DNA of 64,000 bases from Serratia marcescens (GTDB lineage: Bacteria; Pseudomonadota; Gammaproteobacteria; Enterobacterales; Enterobacteriaceae). Location: positions 124,001-188,000 of the forward strand of contig NZ_MJAO01000004.1 of the NCBI RefSeq assembly GCF_001902635.1, read 5' to 3'. The translations under genes and the position numbers were made by a program. The notes below the pieces were generated by a model. It ran no database searches and was not told the DNA's origin. It was given only the letters and a program-made list of their open reading frames with translations. This document shows positions 18,002 to 26,107 of this stretch, one piece after another (position 1 is the stretch's first letter; each line of letters begins with the position of its first letter).

Positions 18002-18259
18002 TTAATTGTAGATGATCGCGGTGCCGTGCAGTTTGTTGTCGCCGGTGGTTGCGATGATCTGGAAGGATTTGGCGCCGGCTGCGTCGGCTTTGGCCGCCAG
18101 TTTGTTTTCCAGGCTGCTCAGGTCGGACGCGCCGCTGACGGTCACTACGCCGGCTTTTTGCAGGTTGGCTGGTTGAGCATTCACCAGTTCAGCGGCGAAG
18201 CTGCCGAAAGAGACGGTGGCCAGTGCGATGGCGGCGATGGTCATTTTCAGGTTTTTCAT
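18002..18259 (-). CDS. YdgH/BhsA/McbA-like periplasmic peptide (DUF1471), copy 1
   Basis: The 85-residue precursor has a cleavable signal peptide ending SFGSFA with the mature start at AELVNAQ. The rest is a compact DUF1471 domain (VVTVSGASDL, AAKADAAGAKSF, LHGTAIIYN). E. coli relatives such as BhsA and McbA are periplasmic stress and biofilm proteins. The protein is 75% identical by eye (64 of 85) to the gene at 18452-18709, a tandem duplicate, and shares upstream sequence motifs with it. Confidence 0.92.
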   Translation of the reverse strand: MKNLKMTIAAIALATVSFGSFAAELVNAQPANLQKAGVVTVSGASDLSSLENKLAAKADAAGAKSFQIIATTGDNKLHGTAIIYN

Positions 18260-18317
18260 GGTCTTATTTCCTATCTTTGTTCTGTTCGATGTTTATCTTG
18301 TTAGGTCGTTAAATTAA

Positions 18318-18386
18318 TTAACGATCGATAATTTAATGTTAGGCATCGCTTCTACGGATTGCAAGTATTTTTTTAATGTTCGTTAA
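18318..18386. promoter_or_regulatory. duplicated operator-like motif upstream of DUF1471 copy 1
   Basis: TTAACGATCGATAA (18318-18331) and the inverted half GTTCGTTAA (18378-18386) bracket the likely minus-strand promoter. The same pair, better preserved, lies upstream of the second copy and next to the TetR gene. This points to a shared operator; the binding protein is inferred. Confidence 0.5.
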
Positions 18387-18451
18387 TTAATTTTGTTGAC
18401 GCCCTGGCGCCGAGCGCAATAGGCTGCGCGTTACTCAGACTTAACAGATTG

Positions 18452-18709
18452 TTATTGATAGATTACTGCGGTGCCGTGCAGCTGATTGTTACCGCCTGCG
18501 CCGATGATACGGAAGGATTTGGCGCCCGCCTGATCGGCTTTGGCAGCCAGGCTGCTTTCCAGCGAGGTCAGATCGGAGGCTCCGCTGACGGTGACGACCC
18601 CCACTTTCTGTTGATTGGCCGGTTGGCTGTTGACCAAGTCGGCGGCGAAGCTGCCGAAGGAAACGCTGGCCAGAGTGAGCGCTGCTAAGGTTAATTTTAA
18701 GTTTTTCAT
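18452..18709 (-). CDS. YdgH/BhsA/McbA-like periplasmic peptide (DUF1471), copy 2
   Basis: The 85-residue precursor has a signal peptide ending SFGSFA with the mature start at ADLVNSQ, and the same DUF1471 domain as its neighbour. It reads VVTVSGASDLTSLE and ends LHGTAVIYQ. It is a tandem paralogue of the 18002-18259 gene. It lies divergent to a TetR regulator across a 175-base promoter region holding two inverted TTAACGATC motifs, so TetR control is likely. A role in envelope stress or biofilm formation is inferred from the family. Confidence 0.92.
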   Translation of the reverse strand: MKNLKLTLAALTLASVSFGSFAADLVNSQPANQQKVGVVTVSGASDLTSLESSLAAKADQAGAKSFRIIGAGGNNQLHGTAVIYQ

Positions 18710-18770
18710 AATGTTATTTCCTTTCCGATAACGGTTTATAACGAGTTTTAATCCAGGCCGTTAATTTTTA

Positions 18771-18840
18771 TTAACGATCGATAAGTAAATGCTAATCGGT
18801 TCTCGACGAGGGCGCAATATTTTTTTATAATGATCGTTAA
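18771..18840. promoter_or_regulatory. inverted operator pair between DUF1471 copy 2 and the TetR gene
   Basis: TTAACGATCGATAA (18771-18784) and GATCGTTAA (18832-18840) form an inverted pair of TTAACGATC halves in the divergent promoter region. Both sites also occur upstream of the other DUF1471 gene. A TetR-family dimer is the obvious candidate binder. Confidence 0.55.
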
Positions 18841-18884
18841 GTTATTTGTGCTAACCCGCTGTGGGGCGGGACAGGAGAGGAACG

Positions 18885-19529
18885 ATGAGCATCAATGAAG
18901 AGGTCTGCGGCAAAAAAAGCCGCGGCAGACCGAAACAGTTTGATCGCGACCGGGCGCTGGAAAGCGCGCTCGATTTGTTCTGGCGGCACGGTTATGAAGC
19001 CACCTCGCTGGCCGATCTGGTGGAAGTGACCGGCGCCAAAGCGCCGACGCTGTATGCGGAGTTCGGCAACAAGGAAGGGATGTTCCGCGCGGCGGTGGAG
19101 CGCTATTTGCAGAAGTACACGGCCTGCGCCAACCAAATGCTGGAGCAGGAGCTGCCGGTCGCCGAGATCGTCGAAGCCTATGTGCGCTCTTCCGTCGACG
19201 TGTTTACCGATCCCGATACGCCCTCCGGCTGCTTTATGGTGTGCGCCTCCGCTGCGCTGTCGTCGTCTTCCGACGACGTTGCCCAGATGCTGCGCAGAAA
19301 GCATCATGCACAGGAAGCGGCGCTGAAAGCCTGCTTCGATCGCAAGGTGCAGCAGGGTGAGCTGCTGGCGAAAACCGACACCACGCTGTTGGCGAAATAC
19401 GTGATTTGCACCATTGAAGGCATGTCGGTGCAGGCGCGCGAAGGGGCAAGCCGGGACGACCTGCTGCGGTTGTTGGCGGCGTTGATGCTGGTGTGGCCGC
19501 GGCTCAGCCAGATTGGCAATAGGGTGTAA
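18885..19529 (+). CDS. TetR-family transcriptional regulator
   Basis: This 214-residue protein has an N-terminal TetR helix-turn-helix (RDRALESALDLFWRHGYEATSLADLVEVTGAKAP, then TLYAEFGNKEGMF) and a helical ligand domain (TPSGCFMVCASA is typical of the AcrR-like branch). The ATG at 18885 follows a GAGAGGAACG ribosome site and is preferred to an upstream GTG. Divergence from the DUF1471 gene and the shared palindromes make those genes its likely targets, along with its own promoter. Confidence 0.9.
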   Translation: MSINEEVCGKKSRGRPKQFDRDRALESALDLFWRHGYEATSLADLVEVTGAKAPTLYAEFGNKEGMFRAAVERYLQKYTACANQMLEQELPVAEIVEAYVRSSVDVFTDPDTPSGCFMVCASAALSSSSDDVAQMLRRKHHAQEAALKACFDRKVQQGELLAKTDTTLLAKYVICTIEGMSVQAREGASRDDLLRLLAALMLVWPRLSQIGNRV

Positions 19530-19556
19530 TAACCGGCCCGGCTTTTACCGCAATGC

Positions 19557-19784
19557 TGATCAGTTAGCGTTTTTCTGCAGGCGTTCGTGACATTTTCGGT
19601 CGATAAAAGTGAGATGCCCCATGTGGCTCACGCACCTCGACCGAGCCAGGGGCCGAAGGCGCGGCCCCTCCAATTGCCGTTCATATTGGCCACAGAGAAA
19701 TGCGGACATTTACGGCAATTCCCCTGCACAGAACGCCCAGAGGCTGGATAAAAAAATGCCACTCAGGCTTAAGTGAGCGGCATT
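19557..19784. repeat. intergenic repeat element, simple copy
   Basis: The stretch contains TCAGTTAGCGTTTTT, TTTCGGTCGATAAA, CACCTCGACCGAGCC and a 22-base palindrome (AGGGGCCG, CGGCCCCT arms). An AATTGCCGT/ACGGCAATT inverted pair and GATAAAAAAATGCC follow. Each piece recurs in the same order and orientation at 61487-62149, where an extra block splits the palindrome. The element has no coding potential. Its right end overlaps the terminator of the metQ-like gene. Confidence 0.75.
19750..19784 (-). terminator. intrinsic terminator of the metNIQ-like operon
   Basis: On the minus strand, AATGCCGCTCA pairs with TGAGTGGCATT across a short loop with one mismatch and is followed by a run of T residues. 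It starts about 28 bases after the metQ-like stop codon. Confidence 0.8.
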
Positions 19785-19811
19785 GCGGCTTTTACCGGGC
19801 CGTGTAACCCA

Positions 19812-20633
19812 TTACTGATTGACCGGGATCACCGCGCCCTGGTATTTCTCGCGGATAAAGTCCTGAATCGGTTTGGAGTGCAGTACCTTGACCAGCGCCA
19901 CGATCTCCGGTTTGTTCACGTCGGCCTTGTGCACGGTGATGATGTTGGCGTACGGGTTGTTTTCGCCGCTTTCGACCGCGATCGGATCTTTGGTCGGATT
20001 CAGCCCGGCGTCGATGGCGTAGTTGGCGTTGATCACCACCGCGTCGCCTTCGTCGTTGTTGTACATCTGCGGCAGCAGCGCGCCCTCAACATTGGCCTGG
20101 AACTTCAGGTGTTTCGGGTTTTCCACCACGTCGGCGATGCGCGCGTCCACCTTGCTCACCCCTGGTTTCAGCGTGATCACGCCTTCCCGTTCAAAAATAG
20201 ACAGGATGCGGCCTTCTTCCGCCACCGCGTCGCGCATGATGATTTTGCCGTTTTCCGGCAGATCTTTCAGGCTCTTGTACTTCTTCGAGTAGATGCCGAT
20301 CGGTTCAATATGGATCGCGCCGGCGCTGACGAAGTCGTAGCTCTTGTCGTCGGCGTGGTCTTTCAGCACCGAGTTCAGGTAAGGCACGTGCTGGAAGTAG
20401 TTGGCGTCGATGTCGCGGCTGGCCAATGCGGTGTTCGGCAGGATGTAGTCCTGAAAGCGTTTGATCTGCAGATCGATGCCTTCCTTCGCCAGTATCGGCT
20501 TGGCCTGTTCGAGGATCTCGGCGTGCGGCACGTTGGAGGCGCCAACCACCAATTTGGTCGCCGCGGCGGCGCCATAAGAGGCGAGGGTGGCGACGGAGGC
20601 GAAAGCCAACATCAGTAGGTGCTTTTTCATCAT
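19812..20633 (-). CDS. MetQ/NlpA-family binding protein with type I signal peptide
   Basis: The 273-residue periplasmic binding protein belongs to the MetQ family (VVGASNVPHAEILEQAKP, DIDANYFQHVPYL, VVENPKHLKF, VVINANYAIDAGL). Relatives deliver D- or L-methionine to the MetNI pump. The leader ends SYGAAAA and has no lipobox cysteine, so it should be soluble in the periplasm. MetQ itself is a lipoprotein. It is the last gene of a metN-metI-metQ-type operon, 17 bases after metI. The substrate may be methionine or a related compound. Confidence 0.88.
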   Translation of the reverse strand: MMKKHLLMLAFASVATLASYGAAAATKLVVGASNVPHAEILEQAKPILAKEGIDLQIKRFQDYILPNTALASRDIDANYFQHVPYLNSVLKDHADDKSYDFVSAGAIHIEPIGIYSKKYKSLKDLPENGKIIMRDAVAEEGRILSIFEREGVITLKPGVSKVDARIADVVENPKHLKFQANVEGALLPQMYNNDEGDAVVINANYAIDAGLNPTKDPIAVESGENNPYANIITVHKADVNKPEIVALVKVLHSKPIQDFIREKYQGAVIPVNQ

Positions 20634-20649
20634 CGTTTTCCTTGGTTGA

Positions 20650-21318
20650 TTAACGTTTATCGAGCGTTCGTGTCAGGGTGTCGCCAATGAACTGAATAAC
20701 GAAAACGATCAGCAGAATCGTCAGCGTCGCCACCAGCGTCACGTCACTGTGGTTGCGTTGGAACCCTTCCAGATAGGCCAGGTTGCCCAGGCCGCCGGCG
20801 CCGATCACCCCAGCCATCGCGGTGTAGCTCACCAGCGCGATCAGGGTGACGGTAATGCCGGAAACCAGCGCCGGCGAGCTTTCCGGCAGCAACACGCGGA
20901 AGATCAGCGTGCGGTTTTTGGCGCCCATCGAGCGCGCCGCTTCGATCACTCCTTTGTCGACCTCGCGCAGCGCGATCTCCACCAGCCGGGCGTAGAACGG
21001 CGCCGCACCGACGATCAGCGCCGGCAGGGCCGCGTCCGCGCCGAGAATGGTGCCGATCAGCGACTTGGTGAACGGGATCAGCAGCACGATCAGAATGATG
21101 AACGGAATGGAGCGGAAGACGTTGACCAGCACGGAGATCAGCGAGTAGACCACCCGGTTCTGCAACAGCTGGCCCTTAGAGGTTAAAAACAGCAGCACGC
21201 CGAGCACGATGCCCAGCACCAGCGTGGCCAAACCGGCGATGCCGGTCATGTACAGCGTTTCCCAGGTGGCGTCCCACAGTTGATCCAGACGCAGGTGGGG
21301 GAACAGGGCTTCAATCAT
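20650..21318 (-). CDS. metI: methionine-type ABC permease MetI
   Basis: The 222-residue inner-membrane permease has five or six hydrophobic segments. The EAA loop (EAARSMGAKNRTLIFRVLLPES) contacts the ATPase, and AGVIGAGGLGNLA follows. The family is MetI, the channel of D-methionine importers. The start at 21318 overlaps the end of metN by 8 bases, indicating coupled translation. This operon may be a paralogue of the main MetNIQ system because its binding protein lacks a lipobox. Confidence 0.88.
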   Translation of the reverse strand: MIEALFPHLRLDQLWDATWETLYMTGIAGLATLVLGIVLGVLLFLTSKGQLLQNRVVYSLISVLVNVFRSIPFIILIVLLIPFTKSLIGTILGADAALPALIVGAAPFYARLVEIALREVDKGVIEAARSMGAKNRTLIFRVLLPESSPALVSGITVTLIALVSYTAMAGVIGAGGLGNLAYLEGFQRNHSDVTLVATLTILLIVFVIQFIGDTLTRTLDKR

Positions 21319-22336
21319 GTTGGATAACCTCGACGGCGATGTCTCTTTCGTTCAGCAGGCTGAGCATGTCGGCGACTTGTTGTTCGTTGCCTTCGGCGTG
21401 GATGTACAGTTCGCCGAACGAACCGTTGAGGGTGTGGCTGATCTTGCCGTGCAGAATGTTGACGGTCAGGGCGTAGCGCCGAATCACTTCGGAAATCACC
21501 GCCTGGTGGGTTTGCACGCCGACGAAGGTCAGCTTGAAGACCGCTCCCGGCAGGTGGGCGGTGAGCCGCGGGTTGAAGCTTTCCTCGGTGTCCGCATATT
21601 GCGAAACCTGTTTGACGAACTGCTGGGTGATCGGCTGCTGCGGCTTGGTGAACACGTCAAGCACCGGCCCCTCTTCGACGATACGGCCGTTTTCCATCAC
21701 CGCCACGCGATGGCAGATTTTACGCACCACGTGCATCTCGTGGGTGATCAGCACGATGGTTAACTTCAGTTGGCGGTTAATGTTCAGCAGCAGATCGAGA
21801 ATGGCGTCGGTGGTCTGCGGATCGAGCGCCGAGGTGGCCTCGTCGCACAGGAGCACGCTGGGATTGTTGGCCAGCGCGCGGGCGATGCCGACGCGCTGTT
21901 TCTGGCCGCCGCTGAGCTGCGACGGATAGGCGTCTTCGCGCCCCTGCAGGCCGACCAGCGCGATCAGCTCCGCCACGCGCGTGTTAATCTGCGCCTTGGG
22001 CACGCCGGCGATCTGCATGGAAAACGCGATGTTTTGGCTGACGGTGCGTGACCACAGCAGGTTGAAGTGCTGGAACACCATGCTGATTTTCAGCCGTGCC
22101 TGGCGCAGATGGCCGCCTTTAGCACGGGCGATATCGAAACCGCCCACGTCAATGCGGCCGCTGGTGGGCGTCTCCAGGCCGTTGAGCAGGCGGATCAGCG
22201 TGCTTTTACCGGCGCCGCTGTAGCCGATGATGCCGTAAATTTGCCCGGCCTCCACCGCCAGGCTGACGTTATCTACCGCCACGACGCGGCCCTGTGTGCT
22301 GTCAAAAGTTTTGCAAACGTTCGAAAGAACGATCAT
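21311..22336 (-). CDS. metN: methionine-type ABC ATPase MetN
   Basis: The 341-residue ATPase has Walker A GYSGAGKST, the LSGGQ signature, Walker B VLLCDEATSALD and an H-loop THEMH. A C-terminal NIL/ACT-like domain (residues about 265-341, HLPGAVFKLTFVG) binds methionine in E. coli MetN and inhibits transport. The ATG at 22336 (MIVLSNVCKTF) is chosen because the upstream in-frame extension is unlike the family. It is the first gene of the operon. I see no convincing MetJ box upstream. Confidence 0.9.
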   Translation of the reverse strand: MIVLSNVCKTFDSTQGRVVAVDNVSLAVEAGQIYGIIGYSGAGKSTLIRLLNGLETPTSGRIDVGGFDIARAKGGHLRQARLKISMVFQHFNLLWSRTVSQNIAFSMQIAGVPKAQINTRVAELIALVGLQGREDAYPSQLSGGQKQRVGIARALANNPSVLLCDEATSALDPQTTDAILDLLLNINRQLKLTIVLITHEMHVVRKICHRVAVMENGRIVEEGPVLDVFTKPQQPITQQFVKQVSQYADTEESFNPRLTAHLPGAVFKLTFVGVQTHQAVISEVIRRYALTVNILHGKISHTLNGSFGELYIHAEGNEQQVADMLSLLNERDIAVEVIQHD

Positions 22337-22565
22337 AGCGAAGCGGATCCTTATCGATACATCACGGCATTCCGTCCGGAGCGCGTTGCGCCGGACAGGG
22401 ATCGTTCGGCTTTTCTGCGGGGCACAACCGGCGGGAAGTGGCGGACGGAACCTCTGTTGCGGGTGAATATCGGGCAATCCTACCGAGGGTTTATAGTGAC
22501 AGGAAGAATGTAAAATCTATTACTTATTCTGATTTGATATATTAAGCGGCGGGCGAAACGTGGGG

Positions 22566-22592
22566 GAATAAAACCGGCCGCAGGGCGGCCGG
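22566..22592 (-). terminator. intrinsic terminator of the GNAT gene
   Basis: On the minus strand an 8-bp stem (CCGGCCGC, loop CCT, GCGGCCGG) is followed by TTTTATT, about 11 bases after the GNAT stop codon. Confidence 0.8.
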
Positions 22593-22602
22593 CGGGGGCG
22601 GG

Positions 22603-23046
22603 CTAGCGTTTTTCCAGCTTCATATGCAGCAGCGGGAACGGGTTGCCCTGGCCGTCGAGCGGCGAGCGGCCGGTGATGACAAAACCGTAATGGCGGTAAA
22701 AGCCGCTGGCCTGCGGGTTTTGCTCATTCACGTCCAGTTGCAGCTCGTCGTGCAGCGCTTCCGCGTGGGTCAGCAGCGCTTTGCCCACCCCTTTGCCGCG
22801 CTGGTCGGCGTCGATAAACAGCATCTCCACCTTATTGCCGTTCAGGCCGATAAAACCGCAGGGATGCCCCGGCCGATCTTCGGCCACCCAGACGTTGACC
22901 GCGGGCAGGTAGTCGTTCAGCACCAGCGGGAACAGCTGAGCGATGTTGTCTTCGGTTAAAAAGTGGTGTGTGGCGCGTACCGAACGCAGCCAGATATCTG
23001 CCAATTGCGCGTTGTCTTCCGCCGCGCGTGCTCTGATGGTAATCAT
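22603..23046 (-). CDS. GNAT acetyltransferase, YjaB-like
   Basis: The 147-residue protein resembles E. coli YjaB in length and in several stretches (IWLRSVRATHHFLTE, FIDADQRGKGVGKALL, DVNEQNPQASGFYRHYGF). The RGKGVG loop binds acetyl-CoA. YjaB has no established acceptor, so the substrate remains open. The gene is monocistronic with its own terminator. Confidence 0.85.
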   Translation of the reverse strand: MITIRARAAEDNAQLADIWLRSVRATHHFLTEDNIAQLFPLVLNDYLPAVNVWVAEDRPGHPCGFIGLNGNKVEMLFIDADQRGKGVGKALLTHAEALHDELQLDVNEQNPQASGFYRHYGFVITGRSPLDGQGNPFPLLHMKLEKR

Positions 23047-23289
23047 CGAACTCTCTGCTATCTAAGTTGAAGGGAACGAAACTAGATAGAGGTTTTGTGG
23101 GGTTAGTGCCGAATTAACGTGGGTTAACGCCCTGCAAAGCGCCTCTGCAGTGGATCGAATAGGCCCGCCTTTTTGCAAGCGGTATAACAACTGTAATTCA
23201 GTAAGTTAATGCTTTCAACCGCCGCAGGGCGTAATGGGCTGCCCGCCGCGTGGTATACTGGCCGCTGGATAAACGGCGGAGGCAGCAGG

Positions 23290-24162
23290 ATGGAAGCGGT
23301 ACGCGCAGCGATAGAGAAACAGGTGCTCAGCCTGACCGGGCTGGCGCTCGGCGGCGTCGATTTTGAGAATCCGCCGGGCGATCCGGGGCTGTTCGGCCCG
23401 CAGTCGGTCATCTGGCGGGTGCACCGCGATTTCACCCCGATGCTGTGCGGCGGCGTCAGCGCCTTGCTGCTGCAGATGCTGCACCCGCTGGCGCTGGCCG
23501 GGGTGTGGGATCATTCCAATTTCCGCGAAGATATGATTGGCCGCCTGCGCCGCACCAGCCAGTTCGTGTCGGTCACCACCTTTGGCCCGACCGCCGAGGC
23601 GGAGCGGCTGATCGCCAAAGTAAAAGCTATCCATCTGCGGGTGACCGGCGTCGGCAGCGACGGCACGCCCTATGCCGCCAGCGACCCGGCGTTGCTCACC
23701 TGGGTGCATGTGGCGGAAAGCAGCCGTTTCCTGGCCAGCCACCTGCGCTACCGCAATCCTCATCTCTCCCGCGAGCTGCAGGACCAATACTATCGCGAAT
23801 CGGCGCGCGTGGCCGCCGCGCTGGGGGCGAACGCGATCCCTCAGTCCTGCGTGGAAGTCGAAGAGTATCTGCAGGCGATGCGGCCGCAGCTGGTCTGCGA
23901 CGAGCGCACTCAGGAGGTGGCGCGTATTCTGCTGAATGCGCCGGCACCGAGCGCATTGGCGCGCCCGCTCGGCGGGTTGGTGATGCAGGCGGGTATCGAT
24001 CTGCTGCCCGACTGGGCGCAGCGGCAGTTTGGTTTTCATCCGGGCGCGCTGCGGCGGCGGCTGGTGCGAACGGGCGCCGCCGGTTTGGGCAAGGTGCTGA
24101 GTGCGTCGATGCGCAACGGTTCCTATCAGCGCGCGGTGCGGCGCATCACGCTGCCGTCATAA
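23290..24162 (+). CDS. MpaB-family oxygenase-like protein (DUF2236)
   Basis: The 290-residue product fits the DUF2236/MpaB family. It has a conserved region with HPLALAGVWDHS, a TTFGPTAEAERLI segment and the central WVHVAESSRF motif. Fungal MpaB and latex-clearing protein relatives are oxygenases with conserved histidines, but most bacterial members are uncharacterised. The ATG at 23290 follows an AGGCAGCAGG ribosome site and matches the usual length. No operon partner is evident. Confidence 0.75.
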   Translation: MEAVRAAIEKQVLSLTGLALGGVDFENPPGDPGLFGPQSVIWRVHRDFTPMLCGGVSALLLQMLHPLALAGVWDHSNFREDMIGRLRRTSQFVSVTTFGPTAEAERLIAKVKAIHLRVTGVGSDGTPYAASDPALLTWVHVAESSRFLASHLRYRNPHLSRELQDQYYRESARVAAALGANAIPQSCVEVEEYLQAMRPQLVCDERTQEVARILLNAPAPSALARPLGGLVMQAGIDLLPDWAQRQFGFHPGALRRRLVRTGAAGLGKVLSASMRNGSYQRAVRRITLPS

Positions 24163-24324
24163 GCCGCAACCACGATAATTACGCTTTGGTTATCTTCGCT
24201 TACGGCCGCTTTTGAGACTTTTACGGGTGATCCGGCCAGTAATGCGTTTTACACTTGGGGGCAAAGCCACATTCCATTTTAGCGCGCAGCCTATTCTGCC
24301 GCGCCCTGACCCTATTGAGGTGAT

Positions 24325-25428
24325 ATGAACGAGTCATACGTACTTGCTGAAGTTAGCAATGAGAACCAGACGCTGGTCGCGGTGGTTCAGCAAGGGAGCA
24401 GGGCAGCCTATTTTTACATCTATCCCGCCGAAGCCTACAGCGATCGCTATCAGGTGCGCGCCTGTTGGCTGCGCAATCTGGCCGCCGCGCCGCTGCAGGA
24501 GGATCGCGCCGCGCTGGATCAAGGGCAACCGCCGATGCTGGCGGCGGAGTTTTGTCGTAACCTGGAAGGGGAAGCGCCGCTGAATCCGGAAGGGCTAATG
24601 GTGGTGTGGAACGAAAGCGATGACGGCGCGGCCCTGTGGTATTACGGCCAGTTGCTGGCGGTGATCCCCGGTTGGAGCCTGTATATCGACCATTCGGTGT
24701 GCTATTCCGCCAGCTGCATCAAAGAGAACCCGCTGGCTTATCCGCTCGGTTCGGCCTCGACCAACACCCAGTATGCACAGGCGGAAAGCACCCGCCAATT
24801 CTGGCGCAGCTGGCAGCGTGAAGAAGGCAACCCGTGGCCGAAGATGCAGCACGATTTTCAGGCACGCTATGAGCCGCATTTCGGCCCTTCGGTGAAGTAC
24901 TACGCCATCGATCAGGGCAAATGGCCGCCGATGGCCATCACCCAGCACGAGCGCGACGGCATCTATTACTTCCTCACCATGGGGGTCAGCATCCGGCCGA
25001 TGCCGTGGGTGGAGATCCTGTTCAACGACGAGGCTTCGCGCTATCGCCGCATGGAGATGGCGATCGCTATCGACAGCCAATATATGACCGAAGACAACGC
25101 GGTGCAGATGGCCAGCGCGCTGGCCGGCTTCGCGCACGCGCCGTGGGCGCGGCTGACCTGGATTGGCGAAGGGCATACGCTGGAATCGGACGTGGCGCCG
25201 CTGGGCTACGAAGGCTATATTTTATCGTCGTCCTTCTACCCGCATAACGCGCATCTGGTTCTGCCGCAGCAATACGGTGACCCGGTGAATCTGTTCTGGG
25301 CCAGCCCGGTGTTTACCGCCGAGCGGCAGCTGGCGCACGCTACGCCGAACGGCGGGCACGATCTGGTGAATAGGCTGCGCGAGCAGGGCGTCGACCATAT
25401 TTTCCGTCCGCGCCAGCCGGTGTGCTGA
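24325..25428 (+). CDS. suppressor-of-fused-like domain protein
   Basis: The 367-residue cytoplasmic protein has no signal peptide. Its second half (GIYYFLTMGVSIRPMPWVEIL through the SSFYPHNAHLVLP segment) resembles the bacterial Sufu (PF05076) fold, with a FWASPVFTAERQLA ending. Bacterial Sufu proteins often turn up as immunity-type or regulatory proteins. The first half is unassigned. The start follows GAGGTGAT. It lies 29 bases upstream of an isochorismatase-like gene and may be cotranscribed with it. The family call is from memory of the pattern. Confidence 0.6.
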   Translation: MNESYVLAEVSNENQTLVAVVQQGSRAAYFYIYPAEAYSDRYQVRACWLRNLAAAPLQEDRAALDQGQPPMLAAEFCRNLEGEAPLNPEGLMVVWNESDDGAALWYYGQLLAVIPGWSLYIDHSVCYSASCIKENPLAYPLGSASTNTQYAQAESTRQFWRSWQREEGNPWPKMQHDFQARYEPHFGPSVKYYAIDQGKWPPMAITQHERDGIYYFLTMGVSIRPMPWVEILFNDEASRYRRMEMAIAIDSQYMTEDNAVQMASALAGFAHAPWARLTWIGEGHTLESDVAPLGYEGYILSSSFYPHNAHLVLPQQYGDPVNLFWASPVFTAERQLAHATPNGGHDLVNRLREQGVDHIFRPRQPVC

Positions 25429-25457
25429 CGCCACTTATCTTCTCTTCGGGAGCCGCC

Positions 25458-25985
25458 ATGACTACCGCGTTGTTGATTATCGATGTGCAGGAAGGATTGT
25501 TTACGCCGCCGCCGGCGGATGCCGCAGGCACCGTCGCGCGCATTAATCAGCTGAGCGAGCGCGCCCGCCAGGCGGGCGTGCCGGTGATCGTGATTCAGCA
25601 CCACACGCCGGACGACGAGCTGCGGCACGGCAGCGCCGCCTGGCAAGTGCTCGCGGCGCTGGAGGTGGCGCCGGGCGACCACCGGGTGGATAAAACCACC
25701 CCGGACTCGTTCCTGCGCACCTCGCTCGGTGCGCTACTGATCGCCAACGGCGTATCGCAGCTGATTATCTGCGGCTATTCCACGCCATTTTGCATCGATA
25801 CCACGGTGCGCAGCGCGGCGGCGCACGGCTATCCGGTGACGCTGGCGGCGGATGCTCACACCTGCCACGACCAGCCCTATGCCGACGGTCTGCTGATCCG
25901 CACCCACCATAACGAGACGTTGTCGAATATCGAAAGCTTCGGCGTGCCGATCCGCGCCGTGCCGGCGGCGGACATCGTGTTCTGA
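25458..25985 (+). CDS. isochorismatase-like cysteine hydrolase
   Basis: The 175-residue enzyme has the catalytic triad of the family. The aspartate is in LLIIDVQEG, the lysine in VDKTTPDSF and the cysteine in GYSTPFCIDTTVRSA, with a conserved cis-peptide region before it. Relatives are amidases such as nicotinamidases; the substrate is unknown. The start at 25458 follows CGGGAGCC. It stands just after the Sufu-like gene. Confidence 0.85.
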   Translation: MTTALLIIDVQEGLFTPPPADAAGTVARINQLSERARQAGVPVIVIQHHTPDDELRHGSAAWQVLAALEVAPGDHRVDKTTPDSFLRTSLGALLIANGVSQLIICGYSTPFCIDTTVRSAAAHGYPVTLAADAHTCHDQPYADGLLIRTHHNETLSNIESFGVPIRAVPAADIVF

Positions 25986-26018
25986 ATTGTCTCTCCAGAA
26001 ACCGGCGGCGGCGGGCTA

Positions 26019-26045
26019 TTGACGTGCTGCCGCTGCGGGTATACT
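26019..26045 (+). promoter_or_regulatory. likely promoter of the trpS leader
   Basis: TTGACG (26019-26024) and TATACT (26040-26045) are near-consensus -35 and -10 hexamers, but the spacer is a short 15 bases. The predicted start site would fall almost on the first leader ATG (26054), so either the leader ORF is nearly leaderless or translation uses the inner ATG at 26066. Confidence 0.55.
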
Positions 26046-26053
26046 TTGATGGC

Positions 26054-26107
26054 ATGAATATATCGATGCACTCCACCCATAATCAGTCATGGTGGCGCCT
26101 CTTCTGA
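26054..26107 (+). CDS. trpS leader peptide with tandem Trp codons
   Basis: A 17-codon frame reads MNISMHSTHNQSWWRLF and stops. Two adjacent TGG codons (26090-26095) are followed by an Arg codon, just as in trpL of the trp operon (GWWRT). An internal ATG at 26066 would give a 13-residue peptide. The frame overlaps segment 1 of a trp-type attenuator and ends in its 1:2 loop. A ribosome stalling for lack of charged Trp-tRNA would cover segment 1. Peptide and mechanism are inferred from sequence; no ribosome site is obvious. Confidence 0.75.
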   Translation: MNISMHSTHNQSWWRLF

